Assembly: GCF_001401755.1 (NCBI RefSeq)
Contig: NZ_KQ474103.1
Coordinates: forward strand, 191,038-255,037
Source of the DNA: Aquimarina longa SW024
Lineage (GTDB): Bacteria > Bacteroidota > Bacteroidia > Flavobacteriales > Flavobacteriaceae
Direction: 5' to 3'
DNA length: 64,000 bases
The notes beneath the pieces are model-generated. The model was not told the origin of the DNA. It saw nothing but the letters and a program-made list of their open reading frames with translations, and made no database searches. Shown here piece after piece: positions 1-8,514 of this stretch. Both the position numbers and the translations under genes were made by a program. Positions within the stretch are counted from its first letter, which is position 1; every line of letters starts with the position of its first letter.

Positions 1-639
1 ATCTTTATAGATATATTTTTTAATATATTTTTCTACCCATGGTTGTGCTAGCTCATTATCTTCCCAGCGTTCTAATCGTATAATACTCTGATAATCCCCT
101 AATTGTGGATAAGGTTCCCAGTTAGAAGCTACATTAACAGGCTCTTCTGCTTCTTTAGCTTCTTCATACCATTTACCCTTCTCTAGATATCGATCCCAGA
201 TTGTTAATTTACCCTCTGGGGTAAAAATATATTGTACATCTCTGATATCATCATTAGTAAATTCTTTAATACTATCGGGGTATATAAAATAGTGTAGACT
301 ACTCATAAAAACCTGATCCGTACCCTCTTGTTTGCTAAATGTATAGGTCATGTAAAAACGATTATACTCATCTATAAAATGTATAAGTATGTTACCATCA
401 TTAAACAAAATATCGGCATAGGGTTGGTCATTCTCCATTATTGCGGTTACATGAAACAACAATTTGTTTTTATACGCATACTTAGACCAAGACTCTAATG
501 AAGATAGTGCTTCTTCTAAGATTGTCTTATCAATCTCATCCTCATAGGTTGTTCTATAGAAATCTAAGGTGTCTTCATCATTTTGTAACTCTCCATAGGC
601 ATCATTCCAGCCCTCTAATATATATTTTAAATTTTTCAT
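1..639 (-). CDS. Acidic immunity-like protein, 3' end beyond window
   Basis: An open frame reads leftward from an ATG at 637-639 to the window edge with no stop, giving at least 213 residues that begin MKNLKYILEGWNDAYGEL. The protein is rich in Asp and Glu, has many aromatic residues and no signal peptide, so it is predicted cytoplasmic. I do not recognise a named family. It starts 16 nt downstream of the orphan toxin tip at 656-1477 on the same strand. Toxin followed closely by an acidic soluble protein is the usual toxin-immunity order, so an immunity role is inferred from context and composition only. Confidence 0.6.
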   Translation of the reverse strand, partial: MKNLKYILEGWNDAYGELQNDEDTLDFYRTTYEDEIDKTILEEALSSLESWSKYAYKNKLLFHVTAIMENDQPYADILFNDGNILIHFIDEYNRFYMTYTFSKQEGTDQVFMSSLHYFIYPDSIKEFTNDDIRDVQYIFTPEGKLTIWDRYLEKGKWYEEAKEAEEPVNVASNWEPYPQLGDYQSIIRLERWEDNELAQPWVEKYIKKYIYKD

Positions 640-655
640 AGTTTCGTATTATTTG

Positions 656-1477
656 TTACCACCATTTTAGCATATCCATAGTCACATCTTTTATTTCATC
701 AATTTCAACCCTTTTCTTTTTAGCATAGTCTACTATCTTTTTTGGGATATCTTTATTCTGTTTAGGGATTTGTAAAACATATTTTCCATCTAATTCCTTT
801 GCACCTGCCCGTTTGGTATTTTGTATTGCTTTACCTTTTTTATATTTTTTTGCGGTATTAAAAGTTACTTCTGATAACTGTGTTGCCTTACGAGATATAA
901 TGGCTTTACCTGGGATTAAAGTATCTAATCGGGTTTTCATCCCCTTAGTCCATAACTCATGTACTCCATTAACAATACGTTTTTGCATAATCTGATTAAA
1001 ACGAATTCCTCTTAGGATATTCTGAGCATATTTTACTCCTGTCTTTGCTAGAGCGTGTAAACACACCTTTGCATTATGTACCAACCACTCCCATGCCCCT
1101 ACAAAATAGGTATGCCAATCAGCTACCTCAAAGTTATAGACTTTCTTTTTGCTATACAAAAAATTAGTGGCTTCGATACGTTGCCAATTGCCATTCTTGG
1201 TTTTTACCTGATCGGTAGTGGTAAGGTCTGCGGCATCTTTCCATCCGTTTTGGGTATAGAATGGATGTTCTGCGGTGGTCTCTATCACTTCATTACCTAA
1301 AGTAAGTTGTATGGTAGCATCAATTTCTTTTTCTATAATGGTAACTACAGGCTTTAGGTCACTTTCTCCTGTTTCTTCATTATATGCCCATACGAGATCT
1401 CCTATTCGTATATCTTCTATGTTTTTATGCCCTTCTTTTATCGCAACTTTTGTACCCGAGGTAAAACAAGCAAAGAC
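656..1477 (-). pseudogene. Orphan polymorphic-toxin tip: Hint domain plus C-terminal toxin, no start codon
   Basis: The frame is open for 273 codons, from just after a TAA at 1478-1480 to the stop at 656. It begins VFACFTSGTKV, the first residues of a Hint/intein-like autoprocessing domain with its catalytic Cys. It continues through the ETTAEHPFYT His motif and ends the Hint part at EWLVHNA. About 140 lysine-rich residues of a toxin I cannot name follow. No ATG lies before the Hint Cys; the only in-frame alternative is a GTG at 1288, which would drop the catalytic Cys. The module matches the C-terminal architecture of the intact effector at 1901-3469 but is clearly diverged in sequence. A displaced, silent toxin module is the best reading. 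A frameshifted remnant of a second full effector is the alternative. Confidence 0.75.
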
Positions 1478-1485
1478 TTAAAACC

Positions 1486-1516
1486 AAAAAATCCCTACAC
1501 AATGTAGAGATTTTTT
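1486..1516. terminator. Hairpin terminator after the 1536-1898 gene
   Basis: An inverted repeat pairs A-runs and ATC-CTACA with TGTAG-GAT and T-runs around a three-base loop, with one mismatch. A-tract and T-tract flanks make it usable on both strands. It separates the intact effector/immunity transcript from the orphan tip that starts eight bases further on, so read-through into the orphan is probably limited. Confidence 0.65.
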
Positions 1517-1535
1517 TATGACTATATTTTATGTA

Positions 1536-1898
1536 TTAGTCTTCATCATCTTCATACCAAAGTGTTAATAAATCATCCTCCTCATCTTTATTATTTATTA
1601 AACGAGGTTCTTTTCCTTCCTCTTCATAGTATAATTTAAATTCTCCTTTCTGACCTATGTCTGATGTATTATCAATTAAACCTAAAACTATTAAAATCCC
1701 ATTAGATATAATATCTTCGATATAACCAATAGTTTTTTCTTTTTCTATTATATCAGCATCCTTATAATACTCTTTTAAATTTTTTAATAATAAATTATCA
1801 GTAGGTTGAACTTTCTCTTGAATCTGCTCTTTATAATCTTTAACCACTTGATTTAATCCATATTTTTTTAAGTTCTCGATAAATAATTCGTTATCCAT
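1536..1898 (-). CDS. Small acidic protein, candidate immunity to the Hint-nuclease effector
   Basis: A 120-residue protein with an Asp/Glu-rich C-terminus (ending LWYEDDED) and no signal peptide or membrane segment, so cytoplasmic. The ATG lies two bases after the stop of the upstream effector gene, so the two are almost certainly co-transcribed. A hairpin terminator follows. I do not recognise the family. Size, charge, tight coupling and position directly behind a predicted nuclease toxin all suit an immunity protein; direct evidence of binding is absent. Confidence 0.65.
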   Translation of the reverse strand: MDNELFIENLKKYGLNQVVKDYKEQIQEKVQPTDNLLLKNLKEYYKDADIIEKEKTIGYIEDIISNGILIVLGLIDNTSDIGQKGEFKLYYEEEGKEPRLINNKDEEDDLLTLWYEDDED

Positions 1899-1900
1899 TT

Positions 1901-3469
1901 TTAAATATTTTTAGGGTTTTTAAATAATTCAGGAAACTTTTCCTTATTTAATTTAATTAATTCTTGTAATTTCTCATTAGGTACATCTTTATATACTCTA
2001 CGCATCTCTTTAATATCTTTTGCTAATAAATCCCTACCTATTTGATATATTTCTTTTCCTTCTTCTAAAACATCATCAATATATTTGTTTATTTTTTTTC
2101 CATTCCATCTACTAATAACTTTTTCATCACTAAGAAGTTTCTTATGCCTATGCCCACGAAAAGGTACAAGTATACTAATACCTCCCTCATGGTCAAAGAC
2201 TTTTCCTAACCTTTCTAACAGAACTTTCATTTTTTTGGATTGCACCAAATGATGAGAATCTAAGCCTGTACTTTTAGCTAGTTTATGTAAATCATCATAT
2301 CTACCAATAGTCCATTTTATTAAATCATCACAAGGACCGTTATGGACTAAAACACCATCTTCTCCTACATAAAAATTATGTAGATCATTAACTTCTAAAT
2401 TGTAAACTATAGTGTTTATTTGTTCTATTCTTTCAATAGAAAGGATTTTTTTTAATCTTCCTTTTGCAGTAGTTACCATAGTACCTATCTGCAATTTTTC
2501 TGCAAGTATCCAATTCCCATCAACATAAAAAGGATGGATATCAGTAGTAGTTATTTCTTCATTATGAAATTTTAATTTAAGTATGTAGTCTACTTTGTTA
2601 ACTACTGTATTAGTAACTTTCTGATATTCATTTTTACCTTTTTCAGAATTAAAAGCTAAAACTTCATCTCCTACAGCTATTTGTTCAATTTTAACTTTTC
2701 CTGTTTTTGTTGTAACATACGTACCTTCTATAAAACAAGCAGTTACACATTCTTTAAGACCTTTTAGTTTATTAACTTTTTTAGCAGCAGCTTTGGCAAA
2801 ACCTTTTCCTACTTGTTTTAGACCTTGTTTAGTGCCTAATTTTACAGCTCCTTGTAATGCTTTTTGAGCTGTTTTTTTAGCGGCTACTTTTATACCTCCT
2901 TTTATTGCTCCTTTTGCAGCAGCTGTACCAATGGAGGCTGTACCCAATGTAACAATGTCTAAGACCAAAAACCCTGCATTAAGGGCAACCATACCCCAAT
3001 TGCCTTTTGCTCCCTCGCGCACCATACCGATAATATTACCTACTACGGGTATTAACTCTGCGGTATCCCACCAACCCCAACCACTATCATCATCTTCTCC
3101 ATGTTCTTCCATGAGTTTGTCGTACTCTTCTGGGGGTATGGGTACTTGTCCACTGGTAATAAATTCTATTTTACCACCTGTACTACAGGGCATTTTACTT
3201 TTAAAAAGTATGGTTTCTTGCCCTTTTACTTTTACCTTATAGGTATCTGTCCAATCTATTGGGGCAGGTGTGCAAGGGTTCCCGTTTTTTACAGCGCATG
3301 CGCCAAAAGAAGGGATATTAGTCATGGGGGCTTTATCGGCTTTGGTGGTGACTAAGCAGCTATTGATCTTTATATGGGTATTAGATGTGGGAGTAAATGG
3401 ACCGGGTAGTGCTCCTTTATCACACATCATTAATGCGTCTTTTACGATATATTCTAAATCATGTGGCAT
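1901..3469 (-). CDS. T6SS effector: DUF4280 PAAR-like tip, Hint domain, HNH-like nuclease toxin
   Basis: A 522-residue multidomain effector. Residues ~1-110 fit the DUF4280/PAAR-like spike-tip family: Cys-rich, with MMCDKGALP, NIPSFGAC and MPCSTGGKI. Residues ~130-245 are a glycine/alanine/lysine-rich linker with a hydrophobic stretch. Residues ~247-380 are a Hint autoprocessing domain, from ACFIEGTYV through TTTDIHPFY to VLVHNG, where cleavage could free the toxin. The last ~140 residues contain LDSHHLVQSKKM and GHRHKKL, His-rich motifs like HHH/AHH-type HNH nucleases; that class assignment is inference. It lies 29 bp after the VgrG gene, which probably carries it on its tip, and two bases before its immunity candidate. 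Confidence 0.85.
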   Translation of the reverse strand: MPHDLEYIVKDALMMCDKGALPGPFTPTSNTHIKINSCLVTTKADKAPMTNIPSFGACAVKNGNPCTPAPIDWTDTYKVKVKGQETILFKSKMPCSTGGKIEFITSGQVPIPPEEYDKLMEEHGEDDDSGWGWWDTAELIPVVGNIIGMVREGAKGNWGMVALNAGFLVLDIVTLGTASIGTAAAKGAIKGGIKVAAKKTAQKALQGAVKLGTKQGLKQVGKGFAKAAAKKVNKLKGLKECVTACFIEGTYVTTKTGKVKIEQIAVGDEVLAFNSEKGKNEYQKVTNTVVNKVDYILKLKFHNEEITTTDIHPFYVDGNWILAEKLQIGTMVTTAKGRLKKILSIERIEQINTIVYNLEVNDLHNFYVGEDGVLVHNGPCDDLIKWTIGRYDDLHKLAKSTGLDSHHLVQSKKMKVLLERLGKVFDHEGGISILVPFRGHRHKKLLSDEKVISRWNGKKINKYIDDVLEEGKEIYQIGRDLLAKDIKEMRRVYKDVPNEKLQELIKLNKEKFPELFKNPKNI

Positions 3470-3498
3470 ACCAATCTTCTTTTCTTTTTTTTAGAATA

Positions 3499-5331
3499 TT
3501 ATAAGATGTCTGTATCAGAGGATTCTATCTTTATCATACTACCACCATTGATGGTTAAGGCATCGCCATCCATGTTTACTGAGGTTTCTCCTTTTATATT
3601 GGTATCGGTCTTAGCATTAAGATTAGCGCTTGCTGTGGTACTGGTAATGGTAATATCGGTATTGGCTTTTATGCCTATAGATTCATCGGCAGTTTCTATT
3701 CCTAGATCTCTTTTTGCATAGATACTCATTGTACCGTCTCCTCCTTGGTCGTTAGGTAGTGCATGGATGTTTATACTATTAGATCCTATGATATTAATAT
3801 CTGTAGCTGCTAATGTCATAGTATTCGGGGCATGGATACGAATATTACCGTCTTGCTGTAATATGATTTTGCTACCACTGGGATTGATTGCAGTAATACT
3901 ACCATCGGCGTCATTAGAGATTAGGGTATTGCCACTCTTGGTTTTTACTGCTTTAGTGGTATTGTCTGCGGTATAGAATTCGCTTTTGGCGGTTTTATTA
4001 AATCCTGATCCGATGACTAGTGGTCGCTCTGGATTATCTCCTTGGAAACTGCACCATACCTCATCTCCACGCTCGGCTACTATATAACTGCCGTGTGCGG
4101 CTCCGGCGTGGGTGTTCATACAGCGTACCCAACCTGTGGTGGTATTGGTTTTTTGCTGCCATGGGAATTGTACTTTTAATCGGTTTAGTCCTTCTGTATC
4201 GTTATTATCTTTTACGGTAGCAGACATGGCTTCGATCTTAGGGATGGCATAGATATCACTATAAGGTGGATGATCTAATCCGGTGATAACGCCTTCGATC
4301 TCATTATGGTAATAGCCTTTGCTATTAAAATTATGGATTACTTTAGTCAGCTCATAACTTCCATAGGAGTGTTCTGATAAGATACTACTATAGTTATGCC
4401 CTGTTACCTGTAGGTGATCACAGGGTTTTAGCCCTAAGATCTCAGTTCTACCGATAGCAGTAACCATACGGGATAGTTTACTCTGCGCTTGTACCTTAAT
4501 CATATAATCTAGCATTTGCTGTCCGCTATGATCGTCTTGCAGGTGTGGGTAGTAGTAGTTGCCTTGTTTGGTAAATGCTTGCCTAGAGCGATCAGTACTG
4601 GGGGTTACTAGATCTGGGATGCTACTATTGGCTTGGGAGGCATCCGAGGTATGGGCTTGCTGGGTCGTCCAATCGTGGGTCTGTAGGGTAAATAGTTGTT
4701 CCTCTAAATCATCATTGATCATAAATTCTTTGATGTCTTGCCCATAGGTGCCTTGCCATTGTACTACTTTATCTGGGTTTCTACCAATACTTAGGGCTTC
4801 TCCATCGTAATAGGTAAACATGCCATAGCGCCGACTCATACGGGTAATAAAATCCCAGTCGGACTCATTATATTGTACGGTATAGCCTAGTGATATACTG
4901 GTCTCTGATCCATAATTGGTCTGTAGAATATTAGCGGGATATCCCCGAGTGACTTCTGCCATGATGTCTCTAAAACTGGTGGCTTCATCAAAACTCTGGC
5001 ATTGTACTGTTTTCTGTAATAAAATCGTGGGACTGGCTCCTCTAAAGAGCATCCCGCCATCTTTGCCATCAGTTTTTTTGAGGTGTTGTACACTAAGAAT
5101 AATCCCTACAAACTGTAATGCTCCATCGGTGGAGAAGATAGAGATTTTTTGATTCTGATACTGCTCATGATTCATAAAGGGAATCCCCTCTATGGAGTTA
5201 TCTAAGAAAGAGGAAAATTCTATCGAAAAAAAATGATGTTTCCCAATCTCTTGTGTAATACTACCTTTAAAATTGGTGTACCCTAATAGTGGTTTCCCGC
5301 CTATGTAAACACTTATATTATGTAATGTCAT
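3499..5331 (-). CDS. vgrG: VgrG-like T6SS spike protein
   Basis: 610 residues, the usual size for the Bacteroidetes VgrG (TssI) spike. The first ~370 residues resemble the gp27-like hub, including a YGMFTYYDGEALSIG stretch. A gp5-like OB domain follows with WVRCMNTHAGAAHGS and ERGDEVWCSFQGDNPERP. The C-terminus (~470-610) is a repetitive beta-helix of alternating Asn/Ile/Thr residues. The gene is first in a minus-strand unit with the PAAR-like effector and immunity genes, which fits a spike plus its specific cargo. No tssB/C, tssK or other core genes are present, so this is an accessory vgrG island or the edge of a larger cluster. Confidence 0.9.
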   Translation of the reverse strand: MTLHNISVYIGGKPLLGYTNFKGSITQEIGKHHFFSIEFSSFLDNSIEGIPFMNHEQYQNQKISIFSTDGALQFVGIILSVQHLKKTDGKDGGMLFRGASPTILLQKTVQCQSFDEATSFRDIMAEVTRGYPANILQTNYGSETSISLGYTVQYNESDWDFITRMSRRYGMFTYYDGEALSIGRNPDKVVQWQGTYGQDIKEFMINDDLEEQLFTLQTHDWTTQQAHTSDASQANSSIPDLVTPSTDRSRQAFTKQGNYYYPHLQDDHSGQQMLDYMIKVQAQSKLSRMVTAIGRTEILGLKPCDHLQVTGHNYSSILSEHSYGSYELTKVIHNFNSKGYYHNEIEGVITGLDHPPYSDIYAIPKIEAMSATVKDNNDTEGLNRLKVQFPWQQKTNTTTGWVRCMNTHAGAAHGSYIVAERGDEVWCSFQGDNPERPLVIGSGFNKTAKSEFYTADNTTKAVKTKSGNTLISNDADGSITAINPSGSKIILQQDGNIRIHAPNTMTLAATDINIIGSNSINIHALPNDQGGDGTMSIYAKRDLGIETADESIGIKANTDITITSTTASANLNAKTDTNIKGETSVNMDGDALTINGGSMIKIESSDTDIL

Positions 5332-5623
5332 CCTTTATTCTTTGATTAGTTTATGGTTTTTAGTTTATGATTATATCTAACTACTATTCTTTATGTTAAC
5401 TAAAATTGTAAAGGGGTAACGGGGTCGGTAAATATATCATAAAAACATGGTTTAATCGATGATCAATAACCACACAACTTATGTGGTTTTTGCGTATCAT
5501 TTTTGAGTTATTAGTTTCTGGTTGTTTATAGTTTTATCTTTTATTCTAATGCTATCTAGTATAGATTTTGATGCACTATGAAAAGGATCATCCATTTTTA
5601 TCACAAAACACTAATTATCAACA
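5332..5623. other. Gene-free upstream region of the vgrG unit
   Basis: About 290 bases without a credible gene. It should contain the promoter of the minus-strand vgrG unit. A seven-base inverted repeat (AACCACA / TGTGGTT, 5468-5488) followed by T residues could be a terminator or attenuator. I see no other feature. Confidence 0.5.
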
Positions 5624-5817
5624 ATGTAAATAACTCTCGCAGGGGTGCGAGAGCTCTTCGCAAAAATGTAAATAGCTGTTACAGGGGTGCGAGAGCTCTT
5701 CACAAAAATGTAAATAGCTGTTGCAGGGGTGCGAGAGTTCTTCGCAAAAATGTAAATAGCTCCTGCAGGGGTGCAAGAGTTCTTCGCAAAAATGTAAATA
5801 GCTATATTGGTATGTAA
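5624..5817. repeat. 42-bp tandem repeat array, four units plus a partial fifth
   Basis: Units start at 5624, 5666, 5708 and 5750, each opening with ATGTAAATA and ending CTTCGCAAAA, with a fifth partial unit from 5792. The core is CAGGGGTGCGAGAG; unit 1 carries a perfect hairpin (CTCTCGCA / TGCGAGAG). The unit length is a multiple of three, so the plus strand stays open (5578-5817) and would encode a 14-residue repeat. The basic Cys/Arg-rich product looks non-biological, so I read the array as a DNA or RNA element. There are no unique spacers, so it is not CRISPR. Confidence 0.85.
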
Positions 5818-5847
5818 GTGATATTTTTATAAATTAAGGTCTAAGCT

Positions 5848-5879
5848 CTACAACTTATATATATATTAATAAGTTGTAG
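5848..5879. terminator. 11-bp inverted repeat between the repeat array and the helicase gene
   Basis: CTACAACTTAT and ATAAGTTGTAG pair perfectly around a ten-base AT loop. There is no T-run after either arm, so an RNA stem-loop or regulatory palindrome is as likely as a terminator. Confidence 0.4.
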
Positions 5880-5945
5880 CCTAATAAATCATTCTTTAAA
5901 ATCGAATTAGTTGCATAATTCTTATATTGGATCAGCAAATACATC

Positions 5946-5953
5946 TATTTTTG
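5946..5953 (+). promoter_or_regulatory. TAnnTTTG (-7) promoter element for the helicase gene
   Basis: TATTTTTG matches the Bacteroidetes -7 consensus exactly. The expected transcript start near 5960 leaves a very short leader before the TTG start at 5970. No good TTTG -33 box lies about 20 bases upstream; TTG at 5927-5929 is the nearest. Confidence 0.5.
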
Positions 5954-5969
5954 CATAAAAACAAATCAA

Positions 5970-7328
5970 TTGACTTTTAGAGATTTAAATTTAAGCACGC
6001 AATTATTTAATGCCCTTGATGACTTGGGGTTTATAACCCCTACTCCTATACAAGAACAAGCATTTTCTTCGGTAATGTCTGGTAGTGATGTTGTCGGTAT
6101 TGCACAGACTGGTACTGGTAAGACCTACGCATATATGCTACCTATCCTTAGAATGCTAAACTATTCTGTTCAGGATAACCCAAGAGTATTAGTATTAGTC
6201 CCTACAAGAGAGCTAGTGGTACAAGTGGTCGATGAAATCGAAAAACTAACGACATACATCAATATTCGTATCACAGGAGTGTATGGAGGTACTAACATCA
6301 ATACCCAAAAACAGGCTGTAGCCAAGGGGTTAGATATTATTGTGGCAACCCCAGGACGTTTATATGATCTGGCAGTAAGTAGAGTTTTACAACTAAAATC
6401 TATACAAAAATTGGTTATTGATGAGGTAGATGTAATGCTAGATCTAGGGTTTAGACATCAATTGATGAATATTTTTGATATCCTACCACAACAACGACAA
6501 AATATTATGTTTTCTGCTACCATGACTGATGAGGTAGATCAGATGATCTCTGAAACATTTGTAAAACCTAAAAAAATATCGGTTGCCAAAAGTGGAACTC
6601 CACTAGAGAACATCAAACAATATGGGTATAAGGTTCCTAATTTTTATACTAAAGTAAACCTATTAGAGCATTTGCTTTCTGATAAAGAAACCTATCATAA
6701 AACATTAATTTTTGTTGGCTATAAAAAAATTGCAGATCGACTATTCGAGCAATTAGAGAAAATATATGCTGATGAGATTTGTATTATCCACTCTAATAAA
6801 ACACAAAACTATAGATTACGAAGTATCGAGCAGTTTAGAAAAGGAGAAAATCGTATCCTTATTGCTACTGATGTTATGGCACGAGGGCTAGATATAGAAA
6901 ATGTAAGTCAGGTAATTAACCTAGATACCCCAGAGTATCCAGAGAATTATATGCACCGTATTGGTCGAACGGGACGTGCAGAAAAAAAAGGAGTTTCTTT
7001 TGTACTCTCTACAATAAAAGAAGAAGAGTACTTAGAGCGGATTGAAACATTGATGGAAATGACAATAGCTCAACTCGATATCCCCGATAGTGTACAAATC
7101 TCTGATCAGCTTACGCCAGAAGAACAACCAAAAGTTAAAGAAATTAATAATCCTCATAAACGCCCTAATGACGAAGAGGTAGGGGCTGCTTTTCATGAAA
7201 AAAAAGAAAAAAACAGAAAGGTAAATCTCGGAGGGTCTTATCAGAGAGAAATTAAGAAGAAATATAAAAAACCTAAAACCAAAGGGGATAAAACATATAA
7301 TCTAAAGAATAAAAGAAAGAAACGATAA
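5970..7328 (+). CDS. DEAD-box-family ATP-dependent RNA helicase
   Basis: 452 residues of the RhlE-like branch. Visible motifs in order: Q motif (TPTPIQEQA), motif I AQTGTGKT (~46-53), PTRELV, TPGRL, motif II, SAT, ARGLD and HRIGRTGR. Motif II reads DEVD rather than DEAD. The last ~90 residues are a Lys/Arg-rich tail for RNA binding. The start is TTG: no in-frame ATG lies upstream, the family begins with (M)TFxDLNLS at this point, and a -7 element sits 17 bases upstream. Likely role is RNA remodelling in ribosome assembly or cold growth, inferred from family. The next gene follows 31 bp downstream on the same strand. Confidence 0.9.
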   Translation: MTFRDLNLSTQLFNALDDLGFITPTPIQEQAFSSVMSGSDVVGIAQTGTGKTYAYMLPILRMLNYSVQDNPRVLVLVPTRELVVQVVDEIEKLTTYINIRITGVYGGTNINTQKQAVAKGLDIIVATPGRLYDLAVSRVLQLKSIQKLVIDEVDVMLDLGFRHQLMNIFDILPQQRQNIMFSATMTDEVDQMISETFVKPKKISVAKSGTPLENIKQYGYKVPNFYTKVNLLEHLLSDKETYHKTLIFVGYKKIADRLFEQLEKIYADEICIIHSNKTQNYRLRSIEQFRKGENRILIATDVMARGLDIENVSQVINLDTPEYPENYMHRIGRTGRAEKKGVSFVLSTIKEEEYLERIETLMEMTIAQLDIPDSVQISDQLTPEEQPKVKEINNPHKRPNDEEVGAAFHEKKEKNRKVNLGGSYQREIKKKYKKPKTKGDKTYNLKNKRKKR

Positions 7329-7359
7329 CTATAATATTAAAAAAATCTAACCTCTATTT

Positions 7360-8109
7360 ATGGAGTTAAATCTTGCAGTACTTATTGATGGAGATAATAT
7401 CCCTGCTACTTATATAAAAGAAATGATGGAGGAAATTGCTAAATATGGCAATCCTACGATCAAAAGAATTTATGGAGATTGGACTAAACCAGATCTTACC
7501 AAGTGGAAAAAAATTCTTTTAGAAAATGCCATTACTCCTATCCAGCAATATGGATATACTAGAGGAAAAAATGCTACAGACTCTGCTATGATTATTGATG
7601 CTATGGATATTCTATACTCAGAGAAAGTAAATGGTTTTTGCCTAGTGTCTAGTGATAGTGATTTTACACGACTAGCAACACGGTTAAGAGAAGCCGGTAT
7701 GAAAGTTTTTGGTATCGGAGAGAAAAAAACGCCAAACCCGTTTATTGTAGCCTGTGATAAATTTATTTATCTCGAAATCCTGAAACATGAAAATGAAGAA
7801 AATGGAACAGAAACTACGAATACTACATCTAGCAAAAAAAATACTGTAGATAGAATCACAACAAAAGATATTAGACTTATCTCTAATACTATATCAGATA
7901 TTGCAGATGATGAGGGATGGGCTTTTCTGGGAGATGTAGGAAGTCTTTTGCAAAAAAAACAACCTAACTTTGATTCTAGAAACTATGGTTTCCAAAAATT
8001 AACTCCATTGATTCAATCGATTAAAAATTTTGAGGTAGAACAACGAGAAGCCTCAAAGGGTAGATCTAAACTAGTTTTTGTGCGTAATAAAATCAAAAGA
8101 AAAAAATAA
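7360..8109 (+). CDS. NYN/PIN-like nuclease-fold protein with C-terminal LOTUS (OST-HTH) domain
   Basis: 249 residues. Residues 1-~145 are a NYN domain with the conserved acidic positions IDGDNI, NATDSAMIIDAMD and SSDSDFTRLA, typical of LabA/Limkain-type metal-dependent RNases. Residues ~165-240 form a LOTUS/OST-HTH-like winged helix (GWAFLGDVGSLLQKK) that binds RNA in relatives. The C-terminus is basic. It sits 31 bp behind an RNA helicase gene, so a shared RNA-processing role is plausible. Substrate unknown. Confidence 0.85.
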   Translation: MELNLAVLIDGDNIPATYIKEMMEEIAKYGNPTIKRIYGDWTKPDLTKWKKILLENAITPIQQYGYTRGKNATDSAMIIDAMDILYSEKVNGFCLVSSDSDFTRLATRLREAGMKVFGIGEKKTPNPFIVACDKFIYLEILKHENEENGTETTNTTSSKKNTVDRITTKDIRLISNTISDIADDEGWAFLGDVGSLLQKKQPNFDSRNYGFQKLTPLIQSIKNFEVEQREASKGRSKLVFVRNKIKRKK

Positions 8110-8132
8110 GTAGCCATCATAAAAATAGCTCT

Positions 8133-8220
8133 ATGAAATTAATACTATCACAGCTAATTATTATTTTTTTGTACTCCTAATTATACTCCATAATATGCAA
8201 GCACAACAGCAAATTGTTAG
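8133..8220 (+). pseudogene. 5' fragment of a secreted-protein gene, frameshifted and truncated
   Basis: An ATG at 8133 starts MKLILSQLIIIFLYS and hits a stop after 15 codons. A one-base shift in the seven-T run restores a full signal peptide continuing VLLIILHNMQAQQQIVR. The frame is then lost where the IS3 remnant begins. This looks like the start of an exported protein cut off by an insertion sequence. Confidence 0.5.
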
Positions 8221-8223
8221 GGT

Positions 8224-8428
8224 AATACAGTGGCAGAATCTTTTTTAAAAACATTAAAAACATAGCTTGTTTACCATCATAATTTTAAAACAATACAAGA
8301 AGCTAAAAACAGCTGTATTTGATTATAAAGAGGTGTGGTATAACAGAAAAAGATTACATTCTTCTTTGGGGTATAAAACTCCCTTAGAAGTCGAAATAGA
8401 ATTTTATAAACTTAAAAATGCAGCATAG
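8224..8428 (+). pseudogene. IS3-family transposase (OrfB) C-terminal remnant
   Basis: Translation gives NTVAESFLKTLKT, a TAG stop, then LVYHHNFKTIQEAKNSC; a frameshift leads to EVWYNRKRLHSSLGYKTP and a stop at 8426-8428. The AESFxKTLK and YNxxRxHSxLGYxTP blocks are hallmarks of the IS3-family DDE transposase end. The DDE core and OrfA are absent. The bases after the stop (TTGTCCGAA ... ACAAGTCCA, about 8440-8466) resemble an IS3-type terminal end. Non-functional scar. Confidence 0.85.
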
Positions 8429-8514
8429 GTCTTAGAAAAATTGTCCGAATTTCTCTTACAAGTCCAATCTATATCTTAGCCGTTCGCTATGCCAGAAAAC
8501 GTAAAATTTAATCT

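Noticed and set aside
2931..3494. Plus-strand open frames opposite the DUF4280-Hint effector
   Set aside because: They are antisense shadows of a well-supported minus-strand gene, with no domain likeness.
1..5331. A complete T6SS gene cluster at the left edge
   Set aside because: Only spike, effector and immunity-like genes are visible; no sheath, baseplate or membrane-complex genes can be identified.
5578..5817. A 79-codon open frame spanning the 42-bp repeats as a protein gene
   Set aside because: The frame is open because the repeat length is a multiple of three; the product is a Cys/Arg-rich tandem repeat with no known likeness and no clear start signal.
5624..5817. CRISPR array
   Set aside because: Repeats are contiguous with no unique spacers, units vary, and no cas genes are nearby.
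6430..6450. DEVD instead of DEAD in helicase motif II as an inactivating change
   Set aside because: The catalytic Asp-Glu and final Asp are intact and such variation occurs in active helicases.
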